From Dasania marina DSM 21967 (GTDB taxonomy: Bacteria; Pseudomonadota; Gammaproteobacteria; Pseudomonadales; Dasaniaceae), in contig NZ_KB891586.1 of the NCBI RefSeq assembly GCF_000373485.1, positions 200,734-264,733 of the forward strand: a stretch of DNA of 64,000 nucleotides, read 5' to 3'. The notes beneath the pieces are model-generated. The model saw only the letters and a list, made by a program, of their open reading frames with translations, searched no databases and was not told where the DNA came from. The translations under genes and the position numbers were made by a program. This document shows, piece after piece, positions 9,266-19,213 of this stretch (positions are counted from its first letter, which is position 1; each line of letters opens with the position of its first letter).

Positions 9266-9643
9266 TTAATGAAACCTTGCTGCGGGCTTTAGTATCTGCC
9301 ACGCCAAGCGCCGCTGCCAATCACCTTCGCACTGCTGCGTGCAGGCCTCTTCACTATCAAAAACAACTTGCTTGACCACCGCCGGCAACGTAACCCCTAT
9401 TTTTAATAATGCCGCCTGAATCAAACTGCGCATGGCTGCACTATCGGCTTGCGCTTGCCTATGCGCCTCCGTATCGAAAACACAAGTCACCATTAAACTA
9501 CCCGGAAAGCGCGCATAGTCGGCCTGATGAGTTAGCCACTGAAAACCCAACACCTGTTTTAGCAAAGATTCGCACACCTCGGTTAGCGCCAGGGTGATGG
9601 CGTGGTCCAGCTTCTTCTGGGTTTTACTCTTGGGATTGGCCAT
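9266..9643 (-). CDS. Conserved gammaproteobacterial protein of unknown function
   Basis: A 125-residue soluble protein beginning MANPKSKTQKKLDHAITLAL, with no signal peptide or membrane segment. Features include a helical N-terminus, LGFQWLTHQADYARFPGSL and VVFDSEEACTQQCEGDWQRR. I recall similar small proteins in Shewanella and relatives, sometimes labelled 'Fis family', but I see no helix-turn-helix and would not assign a DNA-binding role. Its 3' end meets the 3' end of the preceding plus-strand gene with 1 bp between them. Function unknown. Confidence 0.7.
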   Translation of the reverse strand: MANPKSKTQKKLDHAITLALTEVCESLLKQVLGFQWLTHQADYARFPGSLMVTCVFDTEAHRQAQADSAAMRSLIQAALLKIGVTLPAVVKQVVFDSEEACTQQCEGDWQRRLAWQILKPAARFH

Positions 9644-9667
9644 TAATTACTCTCTTAAACTACACAC

Positions 9668-9700
9668 ACAAAAGCCGCAGCACTTAAAAATGCAGCGGTT
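9668..9700 (-). terminator. Probable terminator downstream of yebC
   Basis: On the minus strand CCGCTGCA pairs with TGCTGCGG (one T-T mismatch) around an A/T loop and is followed by CTTTTGTG. It lies just after the yebC stop and would end the yebC transcript before the next minus-strand gene. Confidence 0.5.
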
Positions 9701-9729
9701 TACTTCCTCGCTTAAACCGTTTTCAAACT

Positions 9730-10473
9730 CTACTCCAGCTCAGCCAAAACCTCATCAGGGATATCGGCATTGGTGTAGACGTTTTGAACATCGTCTAAAT
9801 CTTCCAGCATATCCACCAATGCCATAATTTTTTCGGCACCGTCTTTATCCAGCGGCACTGTAGTCGCAGGCAACATAGTAATTTCGGCATAACCAGGGTT
9901 TAAACCTGCAGCACTCATAGCCTCTTTAACCGCTATAAAATCTTCAAAAGCAGTACTCACATCGATAGAACCATCATCATTGGCCTGCACATCTTCAGCA
10001 CCTGCCTCTAAGGCGATTTCCATAATTTGATCTTCATCGCCCTGCTCAAAACTAATTTGGCCGCAGCGCGTAAACAAGTAGGCTACTGAGCCGTCGGTAC
10101 CTAAGTTACCGCCGCGCTTAGTAAAGGCATGTCTCACTTCTGCCACGGTGCGATTGCGATTATCGCTTAGGCACTCCACGTACACTGCCACACCACCAAC
10201 GCCATAACCTTCATAGGTTATCGCTTCGTAGTTATCTTCATCATTGGTGCCAGCGCCACGGGCCACTGCTTTATCTACCGTGTCGCGCTTCATATTGGCG
10301 GCCAGGGCTTTATCAATCACCGCGCGCAGGCCGGGGTTGTCTTCAGGGTTGGGGCCGCCGGCTTTGGCAGCCACGACTATCTCACGAATAATTTTTGTAA
10401 ATACCTTGCCGCGTTTGGCATCTTGCGCCGCTTTACGGTGTTTGATATTGGCCCATTTACTGTGACCTGCCAT
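9730..10473 (-). CDS. yebC: YebC/PmpR-family protein
   Basis: The 247-residue protein begins [22 protein letters not shown], the family signature, and contains [11 protein letters not shown] and [22 protein letters not shown]. The family was described as transcriptional regulators (PmpR in Pseudomonas), and recent work on homologues links YebC to relief of ribosome stalling; which applies here cannot be read from sequence. It lies downstream of aspS on the same strand but a strong terminator intervenes, so it probably has its own promoter between 10474 and 10510. Confidence 0.95.
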   Translation of the reverse strand: MAGHSKWANIKHRKAAQDAKRGKVFTKIIREIVVAAKAGGPNPEDNPGLRAVIDKALAANMKRDTVDKAVARGAGTNDEDNYEAITYEGYGVGGVAVYVECLSDNRNRTVAEVRHAFTKRGGNLGTDGSVAYLFTRCGQISFEQGDEDQIMEIALEAGAEDVQANDDGSIDVSTAFEDFIAVKEAMSAAGLNPGYAEITMLPATTVPLDKDGAEKIMALVDMLEDLDDVQNVYTNADIPDEVLAELE

Positions 10474-10509
10474 GAATATTTCTCCGGTTTTATTTGCTCT
10501 TTTCTAGAC

Positions 10510-10543
10510 AAAAAAAGGGGGCAGAACCCAAGCTCTGCCCCCG
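10510..10543 (-). terminator. Strong intrinsic terminator downstream of aspS
   Basis: On the minus strand GGGGGCAGA and TCTGCCCCC form a perfect 9-bp stem with an 8-base loop, followed by seven T residues. It lies between the aspS stop and the yebC start. Confidence 0.88.
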
Positions 10544-10561
10544 CAAGCCCATAGCGTACTA

Positions 10562-12334
10562 TTACGCCTTTGGCTTTTCGCGCAAACGTATATGCAATTC
10601 GCGCAATTGTTTTACATCCGCCGTGCTGGGCGCATCGGTCATCACACAGGCTGCACTTTGGGTTTTGGGGAAGGCGATAACATCGCGTATAGATTTGGCG
10701 CCAGTCATTAACATGACTAGGCGATCTAAACCGAAAGCCAAACCACCATGTGGTGGGCAACCGTATTTTAAGGCATCTAATAGGAAACCGAATTTCGCTT
10801 GCTGCTCGTCAGCCTCTATACCCAAGATGCGGAATACCGCTGTTTGCATAGTGGACTGGTGTATACGCACCGAACCACCGCCTAACTCGGTGCCGTTTAA
10901 CACCATGTCGTAGGCTTTCGATAAAGCGGCACCGGGGTTAGCCTCTAACTCTTCAGGAGTGCAAGAAGGTGCCGTGAAAGGATGATGTAGTGACGTCCAG
11001 TTTTTACCATCGCTGGTTTTTTCAAACATGGGGAAATCAACCACCCATAGCGGTGCCCATTCGCCCTCTATAAGGCCTAAGTCTTCACCCACTTTAACCC
11101 GCAGAGCACCCAGCGCTTCGTTAACGACTTTCGTTTTGTCAGCACCGAAGAAAACGATATCACCATCCGCCACGGCTAACCTATCCATCATCTGCAAGAC
11201 GATGTCGTCGGGCATGAACTTTAAGATAGGCGACTGCAAACCTTCTATGCCGGCAGCTTTATCATTCACTTTCACCCAGGCCAAACCTTTGGCGCCGTAA
11301 ATGCTAACGAATTTAGTGTACTCGTCGATTTGCTTGCGGCTGATTTGTGCACCGCCCGTTACTTTAAGCGCAGCAACACGACCTTCGGGGTCGTTGGCCG
11401 GGCCATTGAATACTTTAAAATCGACCTGCTGCATTAAGTCGTTAACATCAACCAACTCTAAAGGAATACGCAGATCAGGCTTATCACTACCAAAACGCTC
11501 CATAGCTTCGGCATAGGCCATACGAGGGAACTCACCTAAATCAACACCTTTCACCTCTTTAAACAGCTCACGTATCATCTGCTCGGTGATGGCCATAATT
11601 TCTTGGTCATCCATAAACGAGGTTTCTAAATCGATTTGGGTAAATTCAGGCTGGCGATCGGCACGTAAATCTTCATCGCGGAAACACTTGGCGATTTGAT
11701 AATAGCGATCCATGCCCGCCACCATCAACAACTGTTTAAACAGCTGTGGCGACTGCGGTAAGGCAAAAAATTGACCTTCGTGGGTACGGCTAGGCACCAA
11801 GTAATCGCGCGCACCCTCGGGGGTAGCCTTAGTTAAGATAGGCGTTTCTATATCTAAAAAGCCGTTGGCATCTAAGAAGCTGCGCAAGCTAGAGGTAATA
11901 CGTGAACGCAGTTTTAGTTTCTCCAGCATTTCTGGTCTGCGCAAATCAATGTAGCGGTATTTTAAGCGTACATCTTCACCTACTGAAATATGTTCATCTA
12001 GCTGAAACGGTGGCGTGGCAGCGGCGTTAAAAATCTCTAGCTCTTTACCTAATACTTCGATAGCACCGGTGGCCATATTGGCGTTAACGGTGCTTTCGGC
12101 GCGGGCGCGTACACGGCCTTTCACTTGAATGACATATTCACCACGCACGCTATCAGCACGCTTGAAATGCTCTTCAGTATCGGGGTCAAAGACCACCTGC
12201 ACGATGCCTTCGCGATCACGCAAATCTAAAAAGATTACACCACCATGGTCACGACGGCGATCTACCCATCCGTTTAGAGTTACTTCTTGATCAATATGGT
12301 CGGCGTTTAAAATGCCGCAATAATGGCTGCGCAT
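10562..12334 (-). CDS. aspS: Aspartyl-tRNA synthetase
   Basis: Class II aminoacyl-tRNA synthetase of the bacterial long type (590 residues). It has the N-terminal OB-fold anticodon domain ([20 protein letters not shown]), class II motif 2 ([18 protein letters not shown]), the bacterial GAD insertion domain (about 285-420) and motif 3 ([13 protein letters not shown]). It lies upstream of yebC, in the arrangement usual for this bacterial group. I cannot determine from sequence alone whether it is discriminating or also charges tRNA-Asn. Confidence 0.98.
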   Translation of the reverse strand: MRSHYCGILNADHIDQEVTLNGWVDRRRDHGGVIFLDLRDREGIVQVVFDPDTEEHFKRADSVRGEYVIQVKGRVRARAESTVNANMATGAIEVLGKELEIFNAAATPPFQLDEHISVGEDVRLKYRYIDLRRPEMLEKLKLRSRITSSLRSFLDANGFLDIETPILTKATPEGARDYLVPSRTHEGQFFALPQSPQLFKQLLMVAGMDRYYQIAKCFRDEDLRADRQPEFTQIDLETSFMDDQEIMAITEQMIRELFKEVKGVDLGEFPRMAYAEAMERFGSDKPDLRIPLELVDVNDLMQQVDFKVFNGPANDPEGRVAALKVTGGAQISRKQIDEYTKFVSIYGAKGLAWVKVNDKAAGIEGLQSPILKFMPDDIVLQMMDRLAVADGDIVFFGADKTKVVNEALGALRVKVGEDLGLIEGEWAPLWVVDFPMFEKTSDGKNWTSLHHPFTAPSCTPEELEANPGAALSKAYDMVLNGTELGGGSVRIHQSTMQTAVFRILGIEADEQQAKFGFLLDALKYGCPPHGGLAFGLDRLVMLMTGAKSIRDVIAFPKTQSAACVMTDAPSTADVKQLRELHIRLREKPKA

Positions 12335-12385
12335 GGTTTGATAATCCTGTAAGTGAAATTCTGTTCTATTGCGTTTGCTTATCTA

Positions 12386-12658
12386 TTAACTAGCCGTACC
12401 AGAACTGGTAGCACTGGCACTAGTGGTACTGGTTTTGCTGCCAGCTTCAGAGCTGCCTGCAATGTTTTTCTTGCTACCGGTTTTAAAGTCGGTCTCATAC
12501 CAGCCGCTGCCTTTTAGGCGAAAACCCGCTGCTGATATTTGCTTTTTCAAATCGGCTTTATTGCAGCTGGGGCAATCCACCAAAGGCTGGTCGCTGATTT
12601 TCTGCAAAGCCTCTAATGTGTGCTCGCACGATGTACACTGATACTCATAAATTGGCAT
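12386..12658 (-). CDS. FmdB-family zinc-ribbon protein
   Basis: A small protein (90 residues) with a zinc ribbon: CTSCEHTLEALQKI and CPSCNKADLKKQ form two CXXC knuckles, followed by the family segment GFRLKGSGWYETDFK and a low-complexity Ser/Thr/Ala tail. I use the ATG at 12656-12658 (MPIYEYQC), the canonical FmdB start, rather than the upstream in-frame start at 12676. Often found just upstream of aspS in gammaproteobacteria, as here. Function is unknown. Confidence 0.9.
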   Translation of the reverse strand: MPIYEYQCTSCEHTLEALQKISDQPLVDCPSCNKADLKKQISAAGFRLKGSGWYETDFKTGSKKNIAGSSEAGSKTSTTSASATSSGTAS

Positions 12659-12929
12659 ATGAAAGGTCTCTACCACAACAATCTGTTCAGAAAGTAAACT
12701 AAAGCAATAAATTAAAGCGCGAGATTATACCCTAAAACTAAGCCCACAGTGAAAGGCTATCCCACCGCTAGGGGGCTGAAACGAGAAAAACTGCTGCTAG
12801 GAAGGCTTATTGCTCGGTCACTACCGCTACCACCACGCCTACCACACTATCACTACGGCTTTTTAAGACCTAACTGACATGCTACATTGCCTTGCAACTT
12901 ATCACTAACCGTTAGCCAGGTAGCAATCC

Positions 12930-13955
12930 ATGACCCAACAGTTTGCCAGCGATAATATCTCAGGCATTTGCCCCCAAGCCATGCAAACGATGGTCTCAGC
13001 CAATTCAGGCCATGTCAGCTCCTACGGCGAAGATCGCTATACCGCCGAAGCCTGTGAGCAATTTAGAACCTTGTTCGACACGGATTGTGATGTTTACTTT
13101 GTCTTTAATGGCACCGCAGCCAACGCTTTGGCGCTAGCCAGCTTGTGCCAAAGCTACCACAGTATTATTTGTCATCAATCCGCCCATGTGGAAACCGATG
13201 AATGCGGCGCACCGGAGTTTTTTACCCACGGCGCCAAGCTACTGCAGGCTCAAGGCGAGCTAGGTAAGCTCAATCCGCAGGGCATTGAAGCCCTAGTCCA
13301 CAAACGCCAAGATATACATTACCCTAAGCCGAAGGTGGTTAGCCTCACCCAAACCACCGAATGCAGCACGATCTATAGCCCCGAGCAATTACACGCTATT
13401 CAACAAGTCGCCGCCAAACATCAGCTATACACCCATATGGATGGCGCCCGTTTTGCCAATGCCGTGGCCTCGTTGGACGTAGCGCCCGCCGACATCACTT
13501 GGCGCGCAGGTGTTGATGTGCTGTGTTTTGGCGGCTCGAAAAACGGCTTAGCTATAGGCGAGGCGGTGATATTTTTTAATAAGCAACTCTCTGAGGAGTT
13601 TGCCTACCGCTGCAAGCAGGCAGGGCAACTAGCCTCCAAAATGCGCTTTATGTCCTCGCAATGGCAGGGCCTATTGACTAACGATGTGTGGCTACACAAT
13701 GCCAAGCACGCCAATGCTATGGCCGCCCGCTTGGCTCAAGGATTGGCCAACATAGAGCAGTTAGAAATATTGTTCCCAGTAGAAGCCAATGGCGTTTTTG
13801 TGCAAATGCCCAGCGCCGTTAAGCAAGCTATGCACAGCAAGGGCTGGCAGTTTTATGATTTTATAGGTGCGGGATCACGGTTGATGTGCTCTTGGGATAC
13901 CCAGCCAGAAACCGTTGATGCCTTTTTGGCCGACCTACAGCAGCTCAGCCGCTAA
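12930..13955 (+). CDS. ltaE: Low-specificity L-threonine aldolase
   Basis: PLP-dependent enzyme cleaving L-threonine or allo-threonine to glycine and acetaldehyde. The 341-residue protein has the fold-type I beta-eliminating lyase layout: FNGTAANALALASLCQSYH, HMDGARFANAVA with the cofactor-contacting Asp, and the Schiff-base lysine in CFGGSKNGLAIGEA. An AGG at suitable distance precedes the ATG. Length matches the family. It stands alone, divergent from fmdB and convergent with the following minus-strand gene. Confidence 0.92.
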   Translation: MTQQFASDNISGICPQAMQTMVSANSGHVSSYGEDRYTAEACEQFRTLFDTDCDVYFVFNGTAANALALASLCQSYHSIICHQSAHVETDECGAPEFFTHGAKLLQAQGELGKLNPQGIEALVHKRQDIHYPKPKVVSLTQTTECSTIYSPEQLHAIQQVAAKHQLYTHMDGARFANAVASLDVAPADITWRAGVDVLCFGGSKNGLAIGEAVIFFNKQLSEEFAYRCKQAGQLASKMRFMSSQWQGLLTNDVWLHNAKHANAMAARLAQGLANIEQLEILFPVEANGVFVQMPSAVKQAMHSKGWQFYDFIGAGSRLMCSWDTQPETVDAFLADLQQLSR

Positions 13956-13961
13956 CCACAC

Positions 13962-14600
13962 TTAGGCACGTATGCGGCTAAGTGATTGTTTGGCAAAAAA
14001 ACTATGGTCGCCATGGCTATGATCCAGTGAGGACAATTCTGAGGCCCGCGCCGAAGCGCTAAAATGCTCAAGAAAATAACTGACCTCGGGTAAGTCATAG
14101 GCCGCCAATCGCGCCTGTAAATCCTGGTAGGTGTGCTGATACTCTTGATTGCCGTTATCCAGCTCGGCCTTAGCTTTTAGCAATGCCGACAGACTATCCG
14201 CCGCCTTCAGGTATTTGCGCTCCAACCAGTTGCTGGCCTGCTCCTGTATATAATCCGCCATGGCGTCCTGTATCTCTTCGGGCAACATGGCCAGTAACGC
14301 CTGCTCGGCATCCTGCTCTATCACCCGGTAGGCCTGCTGTATTTCCTTAGAGTAATACTTAACTGGGGTGGGCAAATCGCCGGTAATAGACTCGGCGCAA
14401 TCGTGGTATATCGCCAAGGTCGCCAAGCGCTCAGGGTTAAGTTCGCCGTTAAAAACGCTGCGGTTAATCACCCCCAGCAAGTGGGCTATCACCCCCACCT
14501 CCCAGCTGTGTTCCATCACATTCTCAGGCAAGGTATTGCGCTTTAAACTCCAGCGCTGTATCCAACGTAAACGTCCGATGGTTGATAAAAATAAACTCAT
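13962..14600 (-). CDS. yfbR: YfbR-type HD-domain 5'-deoxynucleotidase
   Basis: HD-superfamily metal-dependent phosphohydrolase that in E. coli dephosphorylates deoxyribonucleoside 5'-monophosphates. The start at 14598-14600 (MSLFLSTIGRLRWIQRW) has an AGAGGA ribosome site 8 bases upstream and aligns with E. coli YfbR. The 212-residue protein shows NVMEHSWEV, the HD pair in AIYHDCAESITGDLPTPVKY and a later Asp in YLKAADSLSAL. It is divergent from the WYL regulator gene. Confidence 0.92.
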   Translation of the reverse strand: MSLFLSTIGRLRWIQRWSLKRNTLPENVMEHSWEVGVIAHLLGVINRSVFNGELNPERLATLAIYHDCAESITGDLPTPVKYYSKEIQQAYRVIEQDAEQALLAMLPEEIQDAMADYIQEQASNWLERKYLKAADSLSALLKAKAELDNGNQEYQHTYQDLQARLAAYDLPEVSYFLEHFSASARASELSSLDHSHGDHSFFAKQSLSRIRA

Positions 14601-14734
14601 AGTGGCTATCCTCTTGTCATCAATTGACCTAGACTGCACCACTATATGTCGTCAACAGCGACCTGTAAATATACACAGCTTTTAATGTGTCGCCTTTTCA
14701 GGCATACCTATCAACAATCCGGGGAGTTAACACC

Positions 14735-15595
14735 GTGCCTACATCATGGCCCTGCCGCTGGGACTTATTATTACGCTACCGGCTAATAGAAATTATTGCA
14801 CTGTGGGAGGGTCGGCTCACCACCAAGCATTTATGCAATAGCTTTGGCATAGGCCGCCAGCAAGCCTCTAAGGATATAAACCAATACCTGCGTGACATAG
14901 CCCCTGACAACTTACACTATGACAGCAGCCTGAAAGGCTACAAACCCTCGCCGCAGTTTCAGCCCAAGCTAACCAGCGGCAGTGCCGATGAATACCTGCA
15001 TATATTGTCGCGCAACCAAGACATTAGCCACAGCTTTGAAGGCCTGGATTTACAGTTGGCCAACACCGAGCTTATGCCCACCCCCAAACGCAGTATCAAA
15101 CCACAGCTACTACGTCCCATCGTGCAGGCCGCCCGCGACGGTAAACGCCTGGAAATAGGCTATATCTCGCTCAGCAACCCCATTGTGGAGGAACGTATTA
15201 TTGAGCCACACACCTTGGTGTTTACCGGCCTGCGCTGGCATGTGCGCGCCTATTGCGAAAAAAATCGCGATTTTAGGGATTTTGTGCTCAGCCGCTTTCG
15301 TGGCCAACCGGAACTGTTAGATAAGGCCTTAGTCACCGCCCAGCAAGATCAGCATTGGCAGCAGCCGGTATCTATAGTGCTAAAGCCTGACCCCAGATTA
15401 AGCCCAGAGCAACGCAAAATTATTGCCGAGGATTACGGTATGAAACGCGGCGCCCTGCGCATTAATACCCGCGCGGCACTGGTGGAATACAGCTTACAAG
15501 CGCTCAATATAGATCCGCGTAAAATAGAACCCAAGCCAGAAGCCCAGCAAATTATTATCAGCAACCTCAAAGAGCTAGAGCCCTGGCTATTCTGA
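14735..15595 (+). CDS. WYL-domain transcriptional regulator with N-terminal winged HTH
   Basis: I choose the GTG at 14735 because GGGGAG lies 8 bases upstream; a longer GTG-started frame from 14687 has no such site. The 286-residue protein has a winged helix (about 10-65: LRYRLIEIIALWEG, FGIGRQQASKDINQYLR), a WYL domain (about 125-195: GKRLEIGYIS, EPHTLVFTGLRWHVRAYC) and a C-terminal WCX-like domain. This order matches the CapW/BrxR group of WYL repressors, many of which control phage-defence loci, but no defence genes are adjacent here. Its target is unknown; its own promoter region and the divergent yfbR are the nearest candidates. Confidence 0.85.
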   Translation: MPTSWPCRWDLLLRYRLIEIIALWEGRLTTKHLCNSFGIGRQQASKDINQYLRDIAPDNLHYDSSLKGYKPSPQFQPKLTSGSADEYLHILSRNQDISHSFEGLDLQLANTELMPTPKRSIKPQLLRPIVQAARDGKRLEIGYISLSNPIVEERIIEPHTLVFTGLRWHVRAYCEKNRDFRDFVLSRFRGQPELLDKALVTAQQDQHWQQPVSIVLKPDPRLSPEQRKIIAEDYGMKRGALRINTRAALVEYSLQALNIDPRKIEPKPEAQQIIISNLKELEPWLF

Positions 15596-15634
15596 ATAGC
15601 AGAAAAAACACTTTGTAATCAATAGATTAGGCAT

Positions 15635-15670
15635 AAAAAAAGCGCAACCTTAATAGGCTGCGCTTTTTTT
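15635..15670. terminator. Bidirectional terminator between the WYL regulator and HU genes
   Basis: AGCGCA and TGCGCT form a stem extended by CC/GG across one mismatch, flanked by runs of A on the left and T on the right, so it can end both convergent transcripts. Confidence 0.85.
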
Positions 15671-15684
15671 GAACGAGAACAAAC

Positions 15685-16125
15685 TTAAGACGTGGCGAAT
15701 TCTTTCAGTTTTTTCAGAGGACGAACCTTAACCGCAATGCTGGCAGGCTTGGCTTTGAACATTTGCTCTTCGCCAGTAAAAGGGTTGATACCTTTACGTG
15801 CTTTTTTGGCGGGCTTTTTCACAGTAGTCACTTTCATAAGACCGGGGATAGTGAACTCACCTAAGCCGCGTTTTTTGATGCTGCGTTCAACCAATAGCTC
15901 TAGCTCTTCAAAAACAGCAGCGACTTGCTTACGGCTTAGCTCGGCATTTTCAGCGATATCATTAAAAATTTGACTCTTGGTCATTTTTTCAGTGATGGCT
16001 GTAGTTTTACGTTTTGGTGCAACTACCTTTTTGGCAGGCGCTTTTTTCACAGCAGCTTTTTTTGCTACTGGTTTTTTAGCGGCGGCTTTCTTCTTAGGTG
16101 CAGCTTTCTTTTTAGCAATAGCCAT
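15685..16125 (-). CDS. HU-family DNA-binding protein with N-terminal lysine/alanine tail
   Basis: Nucleoid protein of the HU/IHF family. The body (about residues 48-146) shows MTKSQIFNDIAENAELSRKQ, the fold core FTIPGLMKVTTVKKPAKK and the DNA-binding arm KARKGINPFTGEEQMFKAKP. Ahead of it is a tail of about 45 residues made of AKK/KKA/PKK repeats like eukaryotic histone H1 tails. The ATG at 16123-16125 has AAGGG upstream; an in-frame TTG three codons earlier is less likely. Total length is 146 residues against about 90 for ordinary HU. The tail probably adds sequence-independent DNA binding. Confidence 0.93.
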   Translation of the reverse strand: MAIAKKKAAPKKKAAAKKPVAKKAAVKKAPAKKVVAPKRKTTAITEKMTKSQIFNDIAENAELSRKQVAAVFEELELLVERSIKKRGLGEFTIPGLMKVTTVKKPAKKARKGINPFTGEEQMFKAKPASIAVKVRPLKKLKEFATS

Positions 16126-16320
16126 GACAATCAACCCTTTTTATTTGTGTTCGGTTTATAAGCTTTAATTAATAGCCGCAATATACGGTTAAACAGTTAA
16201 CACAGTGTGCATTTAAACCTATATACATAGCGTCTGGGGGTTTTATAGATCAGTTAAACCTACAATACAAGGGTTTTTTAGCGATAAGCCGGCAATAAGT
16301 AGCAAATACCCGTGGTTTTT

Positions 16321-16749
16321 TTACTCTGCGATAAATTCTACAGCTAATCCTGATAATTCAGCTGTTAAGCCAGTAATACGCGCAGCCAAGTCTTGTTCAC
16401 CATAAGGCAGCGCACTAGTAAAACCCCAAACCGGGTTCGGCCAAGCAATATCCGCTTTAAAACGGGCAATATGATGTATATGTAACTGCGGTACCATATT
16501 GCCCAGCGCCGCCACATTCATTTTATCGGCATTAAAATAGCGCATTAAACAGGCGCTGAGTTCGCTGGATTCTTGTAACAATTGCTGCTGATCTTGGCCA
16601 GACAACTGAAATATTTCACTTATACCCTCACGCCTAGGCACCAAAATCAGCCAAGGGTAATGATTATCACGGTTTAATAACACGCGACACAAAGGAAAAT
16701 CACCTAGCCATACACAATCTTTTGCCAATTGAGGATGCAATTCAAACAT
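16321..16749 (-). CDS. HIT-domain protein
   Basis: Histidine-triad-superfamily protein of 142 residues, probably a nucleotide hydrolase or transferase. The key motif is QLHIHHIAR, giving His-X-His-His rather than the full HXHXH triad, a variant I know from proteobacterial HIT proteins of this size. NRDNHYPWLILVPRR is the usual substrate-pocket segment. No partner gene is adjacent. Substrate unknown. Confidence 0.88.
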   Translation of the reverse strand: MFELHPQLAKDCVWLGDFPLCRVLLNRDNHYPWLILVPRREGISEIFQLSGQDQQQLLQESSELSACLMRYFNADKMNVAALGNMVPQLHIHHIARFKADIAWPNPVWGFTSALPYGEQDLAARITGLTAELSGLAVEFIAE

Positions 16750-16847
16750 AGTTCTCTCTTTTATTGAGCGCAGGGGCTATACGCTGTTGGGCTACACCCG
16801 TAAAATAACGCTTTTTATCTTATAGCTTTCACAAGGCAGTATACACA

Positions 16848-18590
16848 ATGCGCGCTAGCCAGTTCCTTATCGCCACCGTTAAAGAAACTCCATCCGATGC
16901 GGTGGTTATCAGCCACCAGCTTATGCTGCGTGCGGGCATGATACGCCGCTTATCCTCAGGCTTGTATACCTGGCTGCCCATGGGCCTGCGGGTATTACGC
17001 AAAGTTGAAGCGATAGTGCGCGAAGAGATGAACCGCGTTGGCGCGCAAGAAGTGTTAATGCCAGTGGTACAACCTGCCGAGCTGTGGCAGGAATCTGGCC
17101 GTTGGCAGGAATATGGCCCAGAACTGTGCCGCTTAAATGACCGCCACAACAATGCCTTTTGCCTAGGCCCTACTCACGAAGAAGTGATCACGGACTTAGT
17201 GCGCAATGAATTGAAAAGCTACAAGCAACTGCCCGCTAACTTTTATCAAATACAAACCAAGTTTCGCGATGAGATACGTCCTCGCTTTGGCGTCATGCGC
17301 TCGCGCGAATTCATTATGAAAGACGCCTACTCCTTTCACGATAGCCCCGAGTCTTTGCAGCAAACCTACGACGCCATGTACCAAGCCTACAACCGTATCT
17401 TTAGCCGTTTTGGCTTAAATTTTCGCCCAGTGATTGCCGATAACGGCTCTATAGGCGGCAGCGGCTCGCACGAGTTTCATGTGTTGGCCGACTCCGGTGA
17501 GGACGACATCGCCTTTAGTGATGGCAGCGATTTCGCCGCCAATATTGAGATGGCCGAAGCATTGGCCCCTACCGGTGAGCGCCCTGCCGCTAGCCAAAAC
17601 CTTGAGAAAGTGGCCACACCGGGCCAGCACAGCATAGAAGACGTGAGCAAAGGTCTAAACATCGCGCCCGCGCAAATTGCCAAAACTTTAATTGTTATGG
17701 GTGAGGCCGAAGCAGGCGAAGAAGCACCTTTAGTTGCGCTAATAGTCCGCGGCGACCACGAGCTAAACGAGTTAAAAGCCGCCAAGCTGGCCGGCGTAGC
17801 CTCACCGATACTGTTTGCCAGCGACGAGCAAGTGAAACTAGCCACCGGTTCTGCCCCCGGCTCGGTAGGCCCCATAGGCTTAACCATAAACATGATTATC
17901 GATCGCTCTGCCGTGCACTTGGCAGACTTTGTGTGCGGTGCTAACGAAGAAGGCTACCACTACACGGGTGTCAACTGGGATATAGATTGCGCCATTAGCG
18001 GCAACGAAAAAGTCAGCATTGCCGATATACGCAACATCGTCAGCGGCGACCCCAGCCCCTGCGGTACTGGTAGCGTACAAATTAAACGCGGCATAGAAGT
18101 GGGCCACATCTTCCAATTAGGCGACAAATACTCCACCGCCCTTAATGCTACCGTGCTTAATAAAGAAGGCCGCGAGCAAGTGATGACTATGGGATGCTAC
18201 GGCATAGGCATTACCCGCGTAGTAGCCGCCGCTATAGAGCAAAACTACGACGACAACGGTATTATTTGGCCCGAGGCCATTGCCCCCTTCCAAATAGCCA
18301 TTATCGGCATGAACATGAAAAAGTCGGAGCAGGTGCGTGAGCAAGCTGAAACGCTATATCAGCAACTTAGCGATTTGGGCTATGAGGTAATATTGGATGA
18401 CCGCGACGAACGACCTGGGGTGAAGTTTGCCGATATGGAGCTGATGGGCATACCCCATCGCTTAGTGATAGGGGATAGAGGTTTAAAAGAAGGCACTATA
18501 GAGTACAAAGGTCGCCGCGACAGCGATAACCAACATATTGCCATCGCCGATATTATAGCCTTTGTTAACAACACGCTTAACAAATCCTAA
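16848..18590 (+). CDS. proS: Prolyl-tRNA synthetase
   Basis: Class II synthetase of the bacterial type (580 residues) with an editing insertion domain. Motif 1/2 regions ([38 protein letters not shown]), the INS editing domain (about 230-390, with [12 protein letters not shown]) and motif 3 ([17 protein letters not shown]) are present, then the anticodon-binding C-terminus ([20 protein letters not shown]). It is followed after 7 bp by a lytic transglycosylase gene. Confidence 0.98.
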   Translation: MRASQFLIATVKETPSDAVVISHQLMLRAGMIRRLSSGLYTWLPMGLRVLRKVEAIVREEMNRVGAQEVLMPVVQPAELWQESGRWQEYGPELCRLNDRHNNAFCLGPTHEEVITDLVRNELKSYKQLPANFYQIQTKFRDEIRPRFGVMRSREFIMKDAYSFHDSPESLQQTYDAMYQAYNRIFSRFGLNFRPVIADNGSIGGSGSHEFHVLADSGEDDIAFSDGSDFAANIEMAEALAPTGERPAASQNLEKVATPGQHSIEDVSKGLNIAPAQIAKTLIVMGEAEAGEEAPLVALIVRGDHELNELKAAKLAGVASPILFASDEQVKLATGSAPGSVGPIGLTINMIIDRSAVHLADFVCGANEEGYHYTGVNWDIDCAISGNEKVSIADIRNIVSGDPSPCGTGSVQIKRGIEVGHIFQLGDKYSTALNATVLNKEGREQVMTMGCYGIGITRVVAAAIEQNYDDNGIIWPEAIAPFQIAIIGMNMKKSEQVREQAETLYQQLSDLGYEVILDDRDERPGVKFADMELMGIPHRLVIGDRGLKEGTIEYKGRRDSDNQHIAIADIIAFVNNTLNKS

Positions 18591-18597
18591 GCCGCTG

Positions 18598-19188
18598 ATG
18601 CGTAATTTTATTATTGCCAGCATATTACTGTGGCCCTTGGCGTTAGCGCCTATGGCCACAGCCAATACGCCGCCAGGCAATAGCGCCGAGCAGGCAGAGT
18701 TGCGCGATTTTTTAAAAAAAACCATTAGCTCCGCTGACAGTTTTGACGACCGTTTTCATGCCGAAGTATGGCTGGTGGACATGTCGGGGCGCTTGGCGCG
18801 CTTTATTAAAAAACCCAAGCAGCGCTTAAAACTGCTGCGTGCTATACACCGCGAAGCTACCAAAGCCGAACTCAAGCCCGATTTAGTGCTGGCGCTGATA
18901 GAGGTAGAGAGTCGCTTTAACGAATTTGCTATCTCTAGCGCAGGCGCACAGGGCTTAATGCAAGTAATGCCTTTTTGGAAAAACGAAATTGGCCGCCCCG
19001 AAGATAACCTCACCAATATCGACACCAACCTCAGCTATGGTTGTCGTATTTTGCAGTTTTACCTTAAAAAAGAACAAGGCAATTGGATGAATGCCCTAGC
19101 CCGCTACAACGGCAGCTACGGCAAGTATTGGTATCCCGAGCGGGTAATGAACGCCTGGCGTAAGCGCTGGTTTGTTCGCGAGACTTAA
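18598..19188 (+). CDS. Lytic transglycosylase SLT-domain protein
   Basis: A periplasmic murein hydrolase-like protein of 196 residues. The ATG at 18598 gives a signal peptide (MRNFIIASILLWPLALAPMA); a longer start at 18562 would overlap proS. The SLT domain (about 85-190) has the catalytic Glu in LALIEVESRFNEFAISSAGA, the QGLMQVMPFW motif and the ARYNGSYG segment. Probably co-transcribed with proS, the two genes being 7 bp apart. Confidence 0.9.
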   Translation: MRNFIIASILLWPLALAPMATANTPPGNSAEQAELRDFLKKTISSADSFDDRFHAEVWLVDMSGRLARFIKKPKQRLKLLRAIHREATKAELKPDLVLALIEVESRFNEFAISSAGAQGLMQVMPFWKNEIGRPEDNLTNIDTNLSYGCRILQFYLKKEQGNWMNALARYNGSYGKYWYPERVMNAWRKRWFVRET

Positions 19189-19213
19189 GAACCCCGCTGT
19201 TAACGCCCTAATC

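Noticed and set aside
10377-10760. Minus-strand frame across the aspS-yebC gap
   Set aside because: It runs through a strong terminator and overlaps two well-defined genes in other frames.
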